DNA from: Streptomyces longhuiensis
Lineage (GTDB): Bacteria > Actinomycetota > Actinomycetes > Streptomycetales > Streptomycetaceae
Length of the DNA: 64,000 nt
NCBI RefSeq assembly: GCF_020616555.1
Contig: NZ_CP085173.1
Coordinates: 2,480,001 to 2,544,000, forward strand
Reading direction: 5' to 3'
In this document: positions 35,618 to 44,070 of the stretch, piece after piece
How positions within the stretch are numbered: the first letter of the stretch is position 1
Layout: each line of letters begins with the position of its first letter
Translations under genes and position numbers: made by a program
The notes under the pieces: generated by a model
The model's database searches: none
Told to the model about the DNA's origin: nothing
Seen by the model: only the letters and a program-made list of their open reading frames with translations

Positions 35618-37180
35618 TCACTTCTCGGCGGGCACGGCGGCTGCCTTCTCCAGCTGGAACGCCTCGTTGCCGAGGCCGATCCTGGCGTGTGCCTCGGGGT
35701 TCCGCCCGCGCAGGACGACCCCGTGGACGAGGCCGATGACGGCGGCCAGCGCGATGATGCCGGGCAGCACCCAGTTGAGGGAGGAGCCTGGGCCCGAGCC
35801 GACGAGGACGTCGAAGTCCTTGACCGTGTAGAACGCGATGACGAGCAGCGCGATCCCGGCGATCCCCGACGCGACGAGACGCCAGATCTGGGCGCCCGCG
35901 GCGCCGCGCCTGACGAAGAAGACGATCACGGCCAGCGAGGCGGCGGCCATCAGCAGGATGATGCCGAGCGCGCCGACGTTGCCGCCCCAGGTGAAGAGCT
36001 TGAGCACGGGCGCCGTCGGGTCGCCCGCCTTGCCGTCGTCGGTGACCGCGAAGGCCACGACGACGACCAGGGAGAGGGCGGTCTGGAGCAGGGAGCCGGT
36101 GCCGGGCGCGCCGCTGGAGCTGTTGGTGCGGCCGAACGTGGCGGGCAGCAGGCCCTCACGGCCCATGGCGAAGGCGTAGCGCGAGACGACGTTGTGGAAG
36201 CTGAGGAGCGCCGCGAACATGCCGGTGACGAACAGGACATGGACGATGTCCGTGAACGTGCCGCCGAGCCTGCTCTCCGTCAGGAAGAACATCAGGCCCG
36301 CGCTCTGCTTCTGCGCGGTCGGGATGATCGCGGAGGGTCCGGCGGCGACGGTGAGCGCCCATGAGCTGATGGCGAAGAAGACGGCGACGAAGCCGACCGC
36401 CATGAACATCACGCGCGGCACGAGGATGTGCGGGCGGCTGGTCTCCTCCGCGTACACGGGCGCCTGCTCGAAGCCGGTGAAGGCGGCGATGCAGAAGCAC
36501 AGGGCGGTGCCGACGCCCGCGCCGGTGAGGGTGTCCGGGTTGAAGGCGTGCAGCGACAGGCCTTCCTTGGCCGGGTCGCCGATCGCCGCGACGTCGAAGA
36601 CGACGACGAGCGCGACCTCGACGAGCAGGAGTACGCCGAGGACGCGCGCGTTCACGTCGATCTTCAGCAGGGCGAGCGCGCCGACGGCGAGCACGGCCAC
36701 CAGAGCCGGGATCCACCAGGCGATGGTCAGGTCGAGGTAGGTGGCGAAGAGGTTGGACACCTCGAAGCCGAACATCCCGTAGATGCCGACCTGGAGGACG
36801 CTGTAGGCGACGAGCGCGACCAGGGCGGCGCCCGCGCCCGCGGTCGGGCCGAGGCCGCGGGATATGTACGCGTAGAAGGCACCGGCGTTGTGGACGTGCC
36901 GGCTCATCTCGGCGTAGCCGACGCTGAACAGGGCGAGGACGACGCCCAGGATGAGGAAGAGCAGCGGCTGTCCGACAACACCCATCACGGCGAACGTGGT
37001 GGGCATGACGCCGGCGACCACCATGAGCGGGCCCGTGGCGGCCAGCACGGACAGGAGCAGGCCCGCCGTGCCGAGGCGGCCGGCGCGCAGGGCGCTGTCC
37101 TGCCCCTTGAAGGTGCTGATCCCCTCGTCGGACTCGGGGGGTCGTGCCGTCTCGCTCGTGCTCGAACTGCCCGTCGTCAT
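35618..37180 (-). CDS. APC family amino acid permease
   Basis: 520 residues with about 12 membrane helices. After a hydrophilic 35-residue N-terminus comes the APC signature LSVLAATGPLMVVAGVMP, then AGAFYAYISRGLG and CIAAFTGFEQAPVYAEE. Such carriers move amino acids or polyamines. The ATG at 37178-37180 follows GGGAAGGGA; a longer in-frame extension has no support. It has no obvious metabolic neighbour, so the substrate is open. Confidence 0.9.
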   Translation of the reverse strand: MTTGSSSTSETARPPESDEGISTFKGQDSALRAGRLGTAGLLLSVLAATGPLMVVAGVMPTTFAVMGVVGQPLLFLILGVVLALFSVGYAEMSRHVHNAGAFYAYISRGLGPTAGAGAALVALVAYSVLQVGIYGMFGFEVSNLFATYLDLTIAWWIPALVAVLAVGALALLKIDVNARVLGVLLLVEVALVVVFDVAAIGDPAKEGLSLHAFNPDTLTGAGVGTALCFCIAAFTGFEQAPVYAEETSRPHILVPRVMFMAVGFVAVFFAISSWALTVAAGPSAIIPTAQKQSAGLMFFLTESRLGGTFTDIVHVLFVTGMFAALLSFHNVVSRYAFAMGREGLLPATFGRTNSSSGAPGTGSLLQTALSLVVVVAFAVTDDGKAGDPTAPVLKLFTWGGNVGALGIILLMAAASLAVIVFFVRRGAAGAQIWRLVASGIAGIALLVIAFYTVKDFDVLVGSGPGSSLNWVLPGIIALAAVIGLVHGVVLRGRNPEAHARIGLGNEAFQLEKAAAVPAEK

Positions 37181-37250
37181 GGCGGGGTTGTCCCTTCCCT
37201 GTGGATGAGCGCTGCTGGTGCGGTGACTGGGGATGTCTGGGGGCGTCGCC

Positions 37251-38267
37251 CTACGCCGTGCCGAGCGCGGCGCTGCGCGCGGCACGGAACGCTTCGTGCG
37301 GATCGCGGTCCGGGTACGACCAGGGGGCGGCGGTGGCGTGCCGGCCGATGCGGTGGAACAGCGCGGCGGCCTCCGCGGGCCTGCCCTCACAGGACTTGGC
37401 GTGGGCGAGGAAGTTCAGGTCGACGCGGCCGCGCGGATGGGCGGGGCGCTCCGGAGTGCCCCATTCGAGCCACCAGTCGAAGGCGGTCTTCATCACGAGG
37501 CGGGCGCGGCGGCCCGTCCAGTGTCCGGACGCCTTGGGGTCGGGTGGTTCGCTGCCGGCGGCGGCGAGGACCCGGTAGCGCTCGGCGTGCGCGACCACGG
37601 GGAGGACGGCGAGCGGTGAGCCGGGGCCCGCCTGTTCGGCGGCCCAGGACGCGAAGTCGTACACCTCGTGGAGGGGGTCCTGGCCCGCGTCGGGGCGGCG
37701 TTCGGCGAGCCTGGCGACCATCAGGTGGTGGGCGTGGTGGTGCTCGGCATGGCGGTGGCGGATCTCGTCGAAGAGGCGGACGACGTCCTCCTCGCGCCCC
37801 ATGTCCCGCTCCAGGAGCAGGAGTCCGAGCCAGGGCGTGGGGTCGGCGGGCACGAGGGCCGCCGCGTCGCGGCAGGCGTCGCGGGCCTTCTCGGGGCGCG
37901 TCTTGCCGGTCCGGGCGCGCTGCACGGCGGCGAGGGCGAGCAGGACGGCCGCGTCGGCGGATTCGGGTTCGGCGAGTTGCCAGTCCCTGACCCAGGCGGT
38001 GGTCGTGGGTTCTTCGGCGAGGGCGACGATGCGGTGGCCGCGGCGGTCCCAGTCGTCGCCGGTGGCCGAGATCAGTTCCCTGACCTCGGTCCAGCGCCCC
38101 TGAGCGAGGGCCGCGCGGGCGGCGACGAGGTCGCTGTCGTCGAGCGCGGAGTCGAACGGGGGAGCGGCCCGCTTGCGGGCACGCCCGAGTGGTGGCGGGG
38201 GTGGGGGCACCGCAGGAAATCCTCTACGACGCGGCTTGCTTGAGGTGGTGTTGAGGTGATCACGCAC
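37251..38267 (-). CDS. Hypothetical protein with TPR-like helical repeats
   Basis: About 338 residues from a GTG at 38265-38267; the start is uncertain because no ribosome site is evident and an in-frame TTG lies 30 bases upstream. The N-terminus is basic and proline-rich (RRRGFPAVPPPPPP). The rest is helical with repeated A-rich segments (VAARAALAQGRWTEVRELI, ARDACRDAAALVPADPTPWLG) resembling tetratricopeptide repeats. I know this only as a conserved Streptomyces protein of unknown function. It is soluble and lies 70 bases upstream of the APC permease on the same strand. Confidence 0.75.
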   Translation of the reverse strand: MRDHLNTTSSKPRRRGFPAVPPPPPPLGRARKRAAPPFDSALDDSDLVAARAALAQGRWTEVRELISATGDDWDRRGHRIVALAEEPTTTAWVRDWQLAEPESADAAVLLALAAVQRARTGKTRPEKARDACRDAAALVPADPTPWLGLLLLERDMGREEDVVRLFDEIRHRHAEHHHAHHLMVARLAERRPDAGQDPLHEVYDFASWAAEQAGPGSPLAVLPVVAHAERYRVLAAAGSEPPDPKASGHWTGRRARLVMKTAFDWWLEWGTPERPAHPRGRVDLNFLAHAKSCEGRPAEAAALFHRIGRHATAAPWSYPDRDPHEAFRAARSAALGTA

Positions 38268-38405
38268 AGCAAAGCGGTACCGGGCGCTCCGAGTCAAGAG
38301 CAGACCAAGGGATGGTCTTCACCAACTCGTTTCACAATCCTCCGAGTTCACCCGCGCGATCGACCAATTTCCCCTCCCAGCTGGACAGTTGAGCGGGTGA
38401 CACGA

Positions 38406-38446
38406 GACAGCACCCCGAACCGCGATGCAGGGTCCGGGGTGCTGTC
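38406..38446 (-). terminator. Terminator after the FAD dehydrogenase gene
   Basis: GACAGCACCCCG (38406-38417) pairs perfectly with CGGGGTGCTGTC (38435-38446); the loop also allows ACC/GGT pairing. It starts about ten bases after the dehydrogenase stop on the minus strand. Confidence 0.8.
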
Positions 38447-38456
38447 AAGGCGGGAT

Positions 38457-40124
38457 TCAGCCGGTCGCGGCGGCCGCGGCCCGGCCCGCCGTGCGGCCCG
38501 AGAAGAGGCAGCCGCCAAGGAAGGTCCCTTCGAGGGAGCGGTAGCCGTGCACTCCCCCGCCGCCGAACCCGGCCGCCTCCCCCGCCGCGTACACGCCCGG
38601 CAGGGGCTCGCCGCCGTCGGTCAGGACGCGCGAGGACAGGTCGGTCTCCAGGCCGCCGAGGGACTTGCGGGTGAGGATGTTGAGGCGCACCGCGACCAGC
38701 GGGCCCGCCTTCGGGTCGAGGATGCGGTGCGGCGCCGCGGTGCGGATGAGGCGGTCGCCGAGGAACTTGCGGGTGCCGCGGATCGCGGTCACCTGGAGGT
38801 CCTTGGTGAAGGGGTTGGCCATCTCGCGGTCGCGGGCGATGAGGGTGCTGCGGAGCGCGGCCTCGTCGATCAGCGGACCCGACGACTTCTCCGCGAGGGC
38901 GTTCATGCCGCGCACCAGGGCCGGGAGGTCCTTCTCGATGACGAAGTCGGCGCCGTGGTCCATGAACGCCTTGACGGGCGCCGGTACGTCGGCACGGGCG
39001 CGGTCGATGACTCCGCGTACGGACTTCCCGGTCAGGTCGGGGTTCTGCTCGGAGCCGCTGAGGGTGAATTCCTTGCCGATGATGCGCTGGTTGAGCACGA
39101 ACCACGTGTAGCCGTACCCGGTCTTCATGATGTGGTCGAGGGTGCCGAGGGTGTCGAAGCCGGGGAAGAGCGGCACGGGCAGGCGCTCTCCGCGCGCGTC
39201 GAGCCAGAGCGAGGACGGGCCCGGCAGGATGCGGATGCCGTGCTTGTCCCAGATGGGGTTCCAGTTCTCGATGCCCTCGGTGTAGTGCCACATGCGGTCG
39301 CGGTTGATGAGGTGCGCGCCCGCGTCCTCCGTGATCCCGAGCATCAGTCCGTCGACGTGCGCGGGCACGCCGGAGAGCATCTTCTCGGGCGGGGTGCCGA
39401 GGCGCTCGGGCCAGTTGGCGCGCACCAGGTCGTGGTTTCCGCCGATGCCGCCGGAGGTGACGATCACCGCCTGCGCCGTGAGCTCGAAGGAGCCTGTGAC
39501 CGTACGGCTGCTGCCCTGGCCGCGCTCGATGGACGACGGTTCGAGGATCTCGCCGGTGACGGTGTCGACGGCGCCCGCGCTGCGGGACAGGCCGGTCACC
39601 CGGTGCCGGAACCTCAGCTCGACCAGACCGCGCGCCACCCCCTCCCTGACCCGGCGCTCGAAGGGCGCGACGAGGCCGGGGCCGGTCCCCCAGGTGATGT
39701 GGAAGCGCGGCACCGAGTTCCCGTGCCCGTTCGCGTCGTAGCCGCCGCGCTCCGCCCAGCCGACCACGGGGAAGAACCGGACGCCCTGCTGGTGCAGCCA
39801 GGACCGCTTCTCGCCCGCGGCGAAGTCGACGTACGCCTCGGCCCACTTGCGCGGCCAGTGATCCTCGGCCCGGTCGAAGCCGGCCGTGCCCATCCAGTCC
39901 TGGAGCGCGAGCGCGTGGCTGTCCTTGATCCGCAGGCGGCGCTGCTCGGGCGAGTCGACGAAGAAGAGGCCGCCGAAGGACCAGTGCGCCTGGCCGCCTA
40001 TGGACTGCTCCGGTTCCTGGTCCAGGAGGATCACCTTGCGGCCCGCGTCCACGAGTTCCGCCACCGCGGCGAGCCCGGCGAGGCCCGCCCCGATCACGAT
40101 CACGTCCGCGTCGTACGTCGTCAT
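38457..40124 (-). CDS. FAD-binding dehydrogenase (fumarate reductase/KstD-like)
   Basis: 555 residues. Dinucleotide fold VIVIGAGLAGLAAVAELVDAG at the N-terminus with a following acidic residue in LLDQEP, then GGQAHWSFGG. The C-terminal FAD motif is in LPGVYAAGEAAGFGGGGVHG. The family includes flavin dehydrogenases acting on ketosteroids and tricarballylate. There are no sterol genes nearby, so the substrate is unknown. The ATG at 40122-40124 has GGGACGGA upstream, and TAACTT nearby is a plausible -10. Confidence 0.87.
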   Translation of the reverse strand: MTTYDADVIVIGAGLAGLAAVAELVDAGRKVILLDQEPEQSIGGQAHWSFGGLFFVDSPEQRRLRIKDSHALALQDWMGTAGFDRAEDHWPRKWAEAYVDFAAGEKRSWLHQQGVRFFPVVGWAERGGYDANGHGNSVPRFHITWGTGPGLVAPFERRVREGVARGLVELRFRHRVTGLSRSAGAVDTVTGEILEPSSIERGQGSSRTVTGSFELTAQAVIVTSGGIGGNHDLVRANWPERLGTPPEKMLSGVPAHVDGLMLGITEDAGAHLINRDRMWHYTEGIENWNPIWDKHGIRILPGPSSLWLDARGERLPVPLFPGFDTLGTLDHIMKTGYGYTWFVLNQRIIGKEFTLSGSEQNPDLTGKSVRGVIDRARADVPAPVKAFMDHGADFVIEKDLPALVRGMNALAEKSSGPLIDEAALRSTLIARDREMANPFTKDLQVTAIRGTRKFLGDRLIRTAAPHRILDPKAGPLVAVRLNILTRKSLGGLETDLSSRVLTDGGEPLPGVYAAGEAAGFGGGGVHGYRSLEGTFLGGCLFSGRTAGRAAAAATG

Positions 40125-40310
40125 TGGGATCCGTCCCTCTCGAAAGTTACCGGTGGGTCAGATCTTGGGTACGCGGGTGGACGGCGTCAACCTCACCGAC
40201 CGGGTCACTCGCGGGGCAGCCCGTGCCGCGGGGCGCTATCGTCGGCCTTACACCCGTGCAACGACCCGCCCATGGCCGATCTTGATACCTGCATTCTCGA
40301 GGTGCGCAGC

Positions 40311-41201
40311 GTGTCGGTTCTCGTACTCGTCCTCGCCGTCTCCGCGGCCTTCTGCCTGGGCGTCGGATTCGTGCTCCAGCAGAACGCGGCGCAGCACGCC
40401 CCGCTGAACGACTTCCTGTCGCCGCGCCTGCTCCTCGACCTCGTACGGGTCCCCCGCTGGCTGTTCGGCATAGGTTTCATGGTGTGCGGCATGGTGCTCG
40501 GCGCGATCGCGCTGGGCAACGGGGAGATCTCCCTCGTCGAACCGCTGCTCGCGACCAACCTCCTGTTCGCGCTCGCCCTCTCGCGCCACCAGACACGCCA
40601 GCCCCTGGGCAAACAGGGCTGGTCGGGCCTGGCCCTGCTCGCGGGCGGGGTGACGGCATTCATCGTGGCGGGCGAGCCACGCAGCGGCGAAGCGGTCACC
40701 GACCCGCTGCGGCGCTGGCTGATCATCGGCCTGATGGTGGGCGGCGCGCTGCTGCTCACGGCGTACGCGAAGAAGTCACGGATGAGCTCGGCCCCGGTCC
40801 TGCTGGGCGTGGCGGCCGGACTCCTCTACGGGGTGCAGGACGCGCTGACGCGGATGAGCGGGCAGCTGTTCTCGTCGGGCGGCTGGGGCGAGCTGCTCAC
40901 CAGCTGGCAGCCGTACGGGGTCCTGGCGCTCGGCATCACGGGCCTGATCCTGGTGCAGAGCGCCTTCGAGATGGCGCCGCTGCGGATGTCGCTGCCCGCG
41001 CTGACGGCCGCGCAGCCGCTCGCGGGCATCGCGTGCGGCGTCGGCTTCATGGGCGACCAACTGCGCACGGACGCCGGGGCGCTCGCCTGGCAGGCGACCG
41101 GGCTCACGGCGATCGTGGCGGGGATCGTGCTGCTCGGGATGCATCCGGCGATGCCGACCACGGGCCCCCGGGAGGGGGACCGGGCAGGGGTCGGGGTCTG
41201 A
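40311..41201 (+). CDS. DMT family integral membrane transporter
   Basis: 296 residues with nine or ten hydrophobic helices (SVLVLVLAVSAAFCLGVG, FGIGFMVCGMVLGAIALG, LLGVAAGLLYGVQDAL). This resembles the EamA-type drug/metabolite transporters of actinobacteria. The GTG at 40311 is chosen because it puts the first helix at the N-terminus and has GAGG upstream; ATG 40272 and GTG 40302 are in frame. Divergent from the FAD dehydrogenase. Confidence 0.83.
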   Translation: MSVLVLVLAVSAAFCLGVGFVLQQNAAQHAPLNDFLSPRLLLDLVRVPRWLFGIGFMVCGMVLGAIALGNGEISLVEPLLATNLLFALALSRHQTRQPLGKQGWSGLALLAGGVTAFIVAGEPRSGEAVTDPLRRWLIIGLMVGGALLLTAYAKKSRMSSAPVLLGVAAGLLYGVQDALTRMSGQLFSSGGWGELLTSWQPYGVLALGITGLILVQSAFEMAPLRMSLPALTAAQPLAGIACGVGFMGDQLRTDAGALAWQATGLTAIVAGIVLLGMHPAMPTTGPREGDRAGVGV

Positions 41202-41237
41202 TCCGCCGGGGTGTGCCGGGTCTGGTCTCATGGACGC

Positions 41238-41816
41238 ATGACCCCTCCCAGCGATCCCCCGCACGCCGCTGACGCCCCGGATCCGGCGGCGGAAGTCCTC
41301 GACATCGTCGACGAGCACGACCGGGTGGTCGGGCAGGCCCCGCGCGGCGAGGCCTACGCCCGCGGACTGCGCCACCGGTGCGTGTTCATCCAGGCCAGGG
41401 ACGGCGCCGGCCGGATCTTCGTGCACCGCCGCACGCCGACGAAGCTGGTGTTCCCGTCCCTGTACGACATGTTCGTCGGCGGCGTCGTGGGCACCGGTGA
41501 GTCCTACGACGACGCGGCGCTGCGCGAGGCGGAGGAGGAGCTCGGCGTCTTCGGGCTGCCCCGCCCCGAACCCTTGTTCAAGTTCCTGTACGACGGCGGG
41601 GCGGGCCGGACCTGGTGGTCGTACCTGTACGAGGTGCGTTGCGAGCTGCCCGTGAACCCGCAGGTCGAGGAGGTGGCCTGGCACGGCTTCCTCACCGACG
41701 AGGAGCTGGAGCGGCGGCTTCCCGAGTGGCCGTGGGTGCCGGACGGGCTCGACGCGTACGAGCGGCTGCGGGCCTACCGCGCAGGGGCCGCGGGCCTGCC
41801 GCGGCCGCCCGGATAG
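41238..41816 (+). CDS. NUDIX hydrolase
   Basis: 192 residues. A complete Nudix box (GVVGTGESYDDAALREAEEE followed by LG) binds the catalytic metals. The N-terminal EVLDIVDEHDRVVGQAPRGEAYARG resembles the isopentenyl-diphosphate isomerase-like NUDIX subgroup. It should hydrolyse a nucleoside-diphosphate-linked or allylic diphosphate substrate; the exact one is unknown. The ATG at 41238 is chosen over an upstream GTG. Next gene ten bases downstream. Confidence 0.9.
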   Translation: MTPPSDPPHAADAPDPAAEVLDIVDEHDRVVGQAPRGEAYARGLRHRCVFIQARDGAGRIFVHRRTPTKLVFPSLYDMFVGGVVGTGESYDDAALREAEEELGVFGLPRPEPLFKFLYDGGAGRTWWSYLYEVRCELPVNPQVEEVAWHGFLTDEELERRLPEWPWVPDGLDAYERLRAYRAGAAGLPRPPG

Positions 41817-41825
41817 GGTCGCCCC

Positions 41826-42218
41826 GTGATCGAATTCGTGCGCAGCGTCCGCCTCTGGTTCGCGCCCGAGCGGGTGCGGGACGACGGCGATACGCCCGAC
41901 TACCGCTTCTCGCTGGCCAACGAGCGCACGTTCCTGGCCTGGCTGCGCACGGCACTCGCGCTGATCGGCGGCGGGTTCGCCGTGGACCAGTTCCTGCCGG
42001 ACCTGCGCTGGGCCTGGCGGGCGGGTCTCGCGCTCGCGCTGCTCGCGGCGGGCGCCCTGTGCTCCCTGCGGGCGGTCAGCCACTGGGTGCGCTGCGAGCG
42101 GGCGATGCGGCGGGGCCAGGACCTGCCCGTCTCGCGGTTCCCGGCGCTGCTGAGCGTGGTCGTGGCGCTGGTGGCCGTCGCGATGGTGGTGGTCGTGCTG
42201 GCCGGGTGGGCGGGGTGA
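41826..42218 (+). CDS. YidH-like DUF202 membrane protein
   Basis: 130 residues, three membrane helices. SLANERTFLAWLRTALALIGGG is the DUF202 signature. Function unknown. A -10-like TAGGGT (41814-41819) lies six bases before the GTG, suggesting a leaderless transcript of its own. The stop overlaps the next gene (GTGA). Confidence 0.87.
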   Translation: MIEFVRSVRLWFAPERVRDDGDTPDYRFSLANERTFLAWLRTALALIGGGFAVDQFLPDLRWAWRAGLALALLAAGALCSLRAVSHWVRCERAMRRGQDLPVSRFPALLSVVVALVAVAMVVVVLAGWAG

Positions 42219-42571
42219 GCGGCCCGTCGGAGCCGCCCGGCGACGGAGGAGGCGGCGCAGCGGCGGCCGGGCGCGATCCTGGGCTGCAGCCCGAGCGGAC
42301 GCGGCTCGCCTGGCGCCGGACGACCCTGTCGTGCACCGTGGCGGCGATCCTCGCGGCCAGGGCGGCGCTGCACGGCGGCACGGACACCCTCGGCGTGCTG
42401 GGCGCGGCCCTGTGTTTCCTGGCGTGGCTGGGGTTCCTGGCGGTGGCGCACCGCCGGATCCGCGACCTGGCGCTGCACGAGGCCGGCCCGCCCGCGATGA
42501 CCCGGCGCGCTGCCGTCGTGGCGGTGGCCTGCTCGGTGGCGCTGGCCGCGTTCGCGGCACTGGTGGTGTGA
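42215..42571 (+). CDS. Second DUF202-type membrane protein
   Basis: 118 residues. A Gly/Ala-rich hydrophilic N-terminus precedes LQPERTRLAWRRTTLSCTVAA, a diverged DUF202 motif, and three hydrophobic helices. The GTG overlaps the upstream DUF202 stop, so the two products are made together and may pair in the membrane. Function unknown. Confidence 0.83.
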   Translation: MSGPSEPPGDGGGGAAAAGRDPGLQPERTRLAWRRTTLSCTVAAILAARAALHGGTDTLGVLGAALCFLAWLGFLAVAHRRIRDLALHEAGPPAMTRRAAVVAVACSVALAAFAALVV

Positions 42572-42624
42572 CGCCCCGACACGGCGAGGGCTGTCGCCCA
42601 TCCCCGGCAGCCGGTCGGTCAGTC

Positions 42625-42660
42625 GGTCGTTCGGCCGGTCGTTCGGCCGGTCAGTCGGCC
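42625..42660. repeat. 12-bp tandem repeat at the 3' end of the oxidoreductase gene
   Basis: GGTCGTTCGGCC occurs twice in perfect tandem (42625-42636, 42637-42648), followed by a third copy with two changes (42649-42660) that contains the stop codon of the minus-strand gene. Related GGTC/AGTC units extend left to 42613. It could fold as a weak terminator. Confidence 0.8.
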
Positions 42661-43586
42661 CACGGCACGGTGACCACGATCTTGCCCCTCGTGCGGCCCT
42701 CGGCGCTCAGCCGCTGGGCGTCGGCGGCCCGCTCCAGCGGGAACGTCTTGTCGACGTGCACCGTGACCACGTCCTGTTCCGCGAGGTCCGCGAGGCGCGC
42801 GAGGTCGGCGGCGTCGGGGCGCACGAAGACGTAGCGGCCGCCCAGGCCGACGACCGAGGCGTCCGCGATGGACGCGATCCGGCCGCCCGGCGCGAGCAGG
42901 TCGGCGGACACCTTCAGGGCCTCCCCGCCCACCGTGTCGAACACGGCGTCCACGCCCTCCGGCGCGAGGGCCCGCACGCGTTCGGCGAGGCCTTCCCCGT
43001 AGGTGACGGGTTCGGCGCCCAGCTCCCGCAGGAAGTCGTGGTTGCGCTCGCTCGCCGTGCCGATGACGCGGGCGCCCAGGTGGCGGCCCAGCTGGACCGC
43101 GATCGACCCGACGCCGCCGGCCGCCGCGTGGACGAGCACCACGTCTCCGTCCTGCACGGCGAGTGCGCCGGTCATGACCTGGTAGGCGGTGAGCCCGGCG
43201 AGCGGCAGCCCGGCGGCCTCCTCGTAGGTCAGGTTCCGGGGCTTGCGGGCCAGGGTGCGCACGGGCGCGGCGACGTACTCGGCGAACGTCCCGCGGGAGA
43301 GGAAGTCCTCTCGTACGTAGCCGATCACCTCGTCACCGGTGACGAACTCGGTGACGGAGGCGCCGGGTTGGACCACGACGCCGGACACGTCCCAGCCAGG
43401 GATCACCGGGAAGACCGCGTCGAGCGCCGGATCGAGATAGCCCTCGCGGGCCTTCCAGTCGACGGGGTTCACCGCCGCGGCCCTGACCTTCACCAGGACG
43501 GAGTCGGGCCCGACCTTGGGGTCGCGCGCCTCCCCGTACTCGAGTACCTCGGGACCGCCGTAGCCGCTGTAGCTGATCGCCTTCAT
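42651..43586 (-). CDS. NADP-dependent quinone oxidoreductase (zeta-crystallin type MDR)
   Basis: 311 residues. The N-terminus KAISYSGYGGPEVLEYGE, AAAVNPVDWKAREG and the NADP fold VLVHAAAGGVGSIAVQLGRHLG are typical of zinc-free medium-chain reductases. It reduces quinones or enones using NADPH. The ATG at 43584-43586 is placed eight bases after GAGGAG; an in-frame GTG three codons earlier overlaps that site. Divergent from the His-rich gene. Confidence 0.92.
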   Translation of the reverse strand: MKAISYSGYGGPEVLEYGEARDPKVGPDSVLVKVRAAAVNPVDWKAREGYLDPALDAVFPVIPGWDVSGVVVQPGASVTEFVTGDEVIGYVREDFLSRGTFAEYVAAPVRTLARKPRNLTYEEAAGLPLAGLTAYQVMTGALAVQDGDVVLVHAAAGGVGSIAVQLGRHLGARVIGTASERNHDFLRELGAEPVTYGEGLAERVRALAPEGVDAVFDTVGGEALKVSADLLAPGGRIASIADASVVGLGGRYVFVRPDAADLARLADLAEQDVVTVHVDKTFPLERAADAQRLSAEGRTRGKIVVTVPWAD

Positions 43587-43635
43587 CCGACGCACTCCTC
43601 GCGAAGGTCACAGGAACAGGCACAAGGGTTCCATA

Positions 43636-43659
43636 CCGGAATCATTCGGGCATTTCCGG
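43636..43659. promoter_or_regulatory. Dyad upstream of the His-rich gene
   Basis: CCGGAA (43636-43641) and TTCCGG (43654-43659) form a dyad with a 12-base spacer, immediately before the -10-like TAGCCT at 43661-43666. The spacing fits a repressor site covering the promoter. It does not match the Streptomyces Zur box closely. Confidence 0.4.
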
Positions 43660-43672
43660 CTAGCCTGGCTGT

Positions 43673-43969
43673 ATGACCACTCTCCACCAGGAACACCCAG
43701 TCCACGAGCACACCCACGGCGAGGGTTGCGGACACACGGCGGTGCCGCACGGCGACCACGTCGACTACGCGCACGAGGGGCATCTGCACGCGGAGCACAA
43801 CGGCCACTGGGACGAGTGCGAGCCCGGCGCCCACACCACGCACCAGGGCCACGAGCACCAGCACGGCCAGGACTGCGGGCACCAGGCCGTCACCCACGGC
43901 GATCACGTCGACTACGTCCACGACGGTCACCGGCACGCGCAGCACGACGGCCACTGGGACGACCACTGA
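43673..43969 (+). CDS. Small histidine-rich protein with internal duplication
   Basis: 98 residues, of which 27 are histidine and three cysteine (19, 49, 68). Residues 15-47 and 64-96 are clear copies of each other; both contain HGDHVDY and GHWD. There is no signal peptide, membrane segment or named domain. The composition indicates transition-metal binding (zinc, nickel, copper or cobalt), by analogy with other His-rich bacterial proteins. TAGCCT ends six bases before the ATG and no ribosome site is seen, so the mRNA is probably leaderless. It diverges from an oxidoreductase gene. Confidence 0.85.
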   Translation: MTTLHQEHPVHEHTHGEGCGHTAVPHGDHVDYAHEGHLHAEHNGHWDECEPGAHTTHQGHEHQHGQDCGHQAVTHGDHVDYVHDGHRHAQHDGHWDDH

Positions 43970-44009
43970 CGGTCCCCGGGCGGTGACGCGGGACCGTGGT
44001 GACAGCGAA

Positions 44010-44042
44010 GGGCCCCCGCACTCGCCGTGAGTGCGGGGGTCC
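44010..44042. terminator. Bidirectional terminator between convergent genes
   Basis: CCCCCGCACTC (44013-44023) pairs perfectly with GAGTGCGGGGG (44029-44039) around a five-base loop, with further wobble pairs outside. It lies between the His-rich gene and the convergent TetR gene. Confidence 0.8.
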
Positions 44043-44070
44043 TCGGCCGTGTGTCCGGGCCCGAGCGGCG

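Noticed and set aside
42613..42660. Short repeats as a CRISPR array
   Set aside because: Units are 12 bases, contiguous without spacers, and no cas gene is in the window.
43636..43659. Zur box upstream of the His-rich gene
   Set aside because: The dyad CCGGAA-N12-TTCCGG lacks the TGAAAATGATTTTCA-type core, so a zinc regulator cannot be named.
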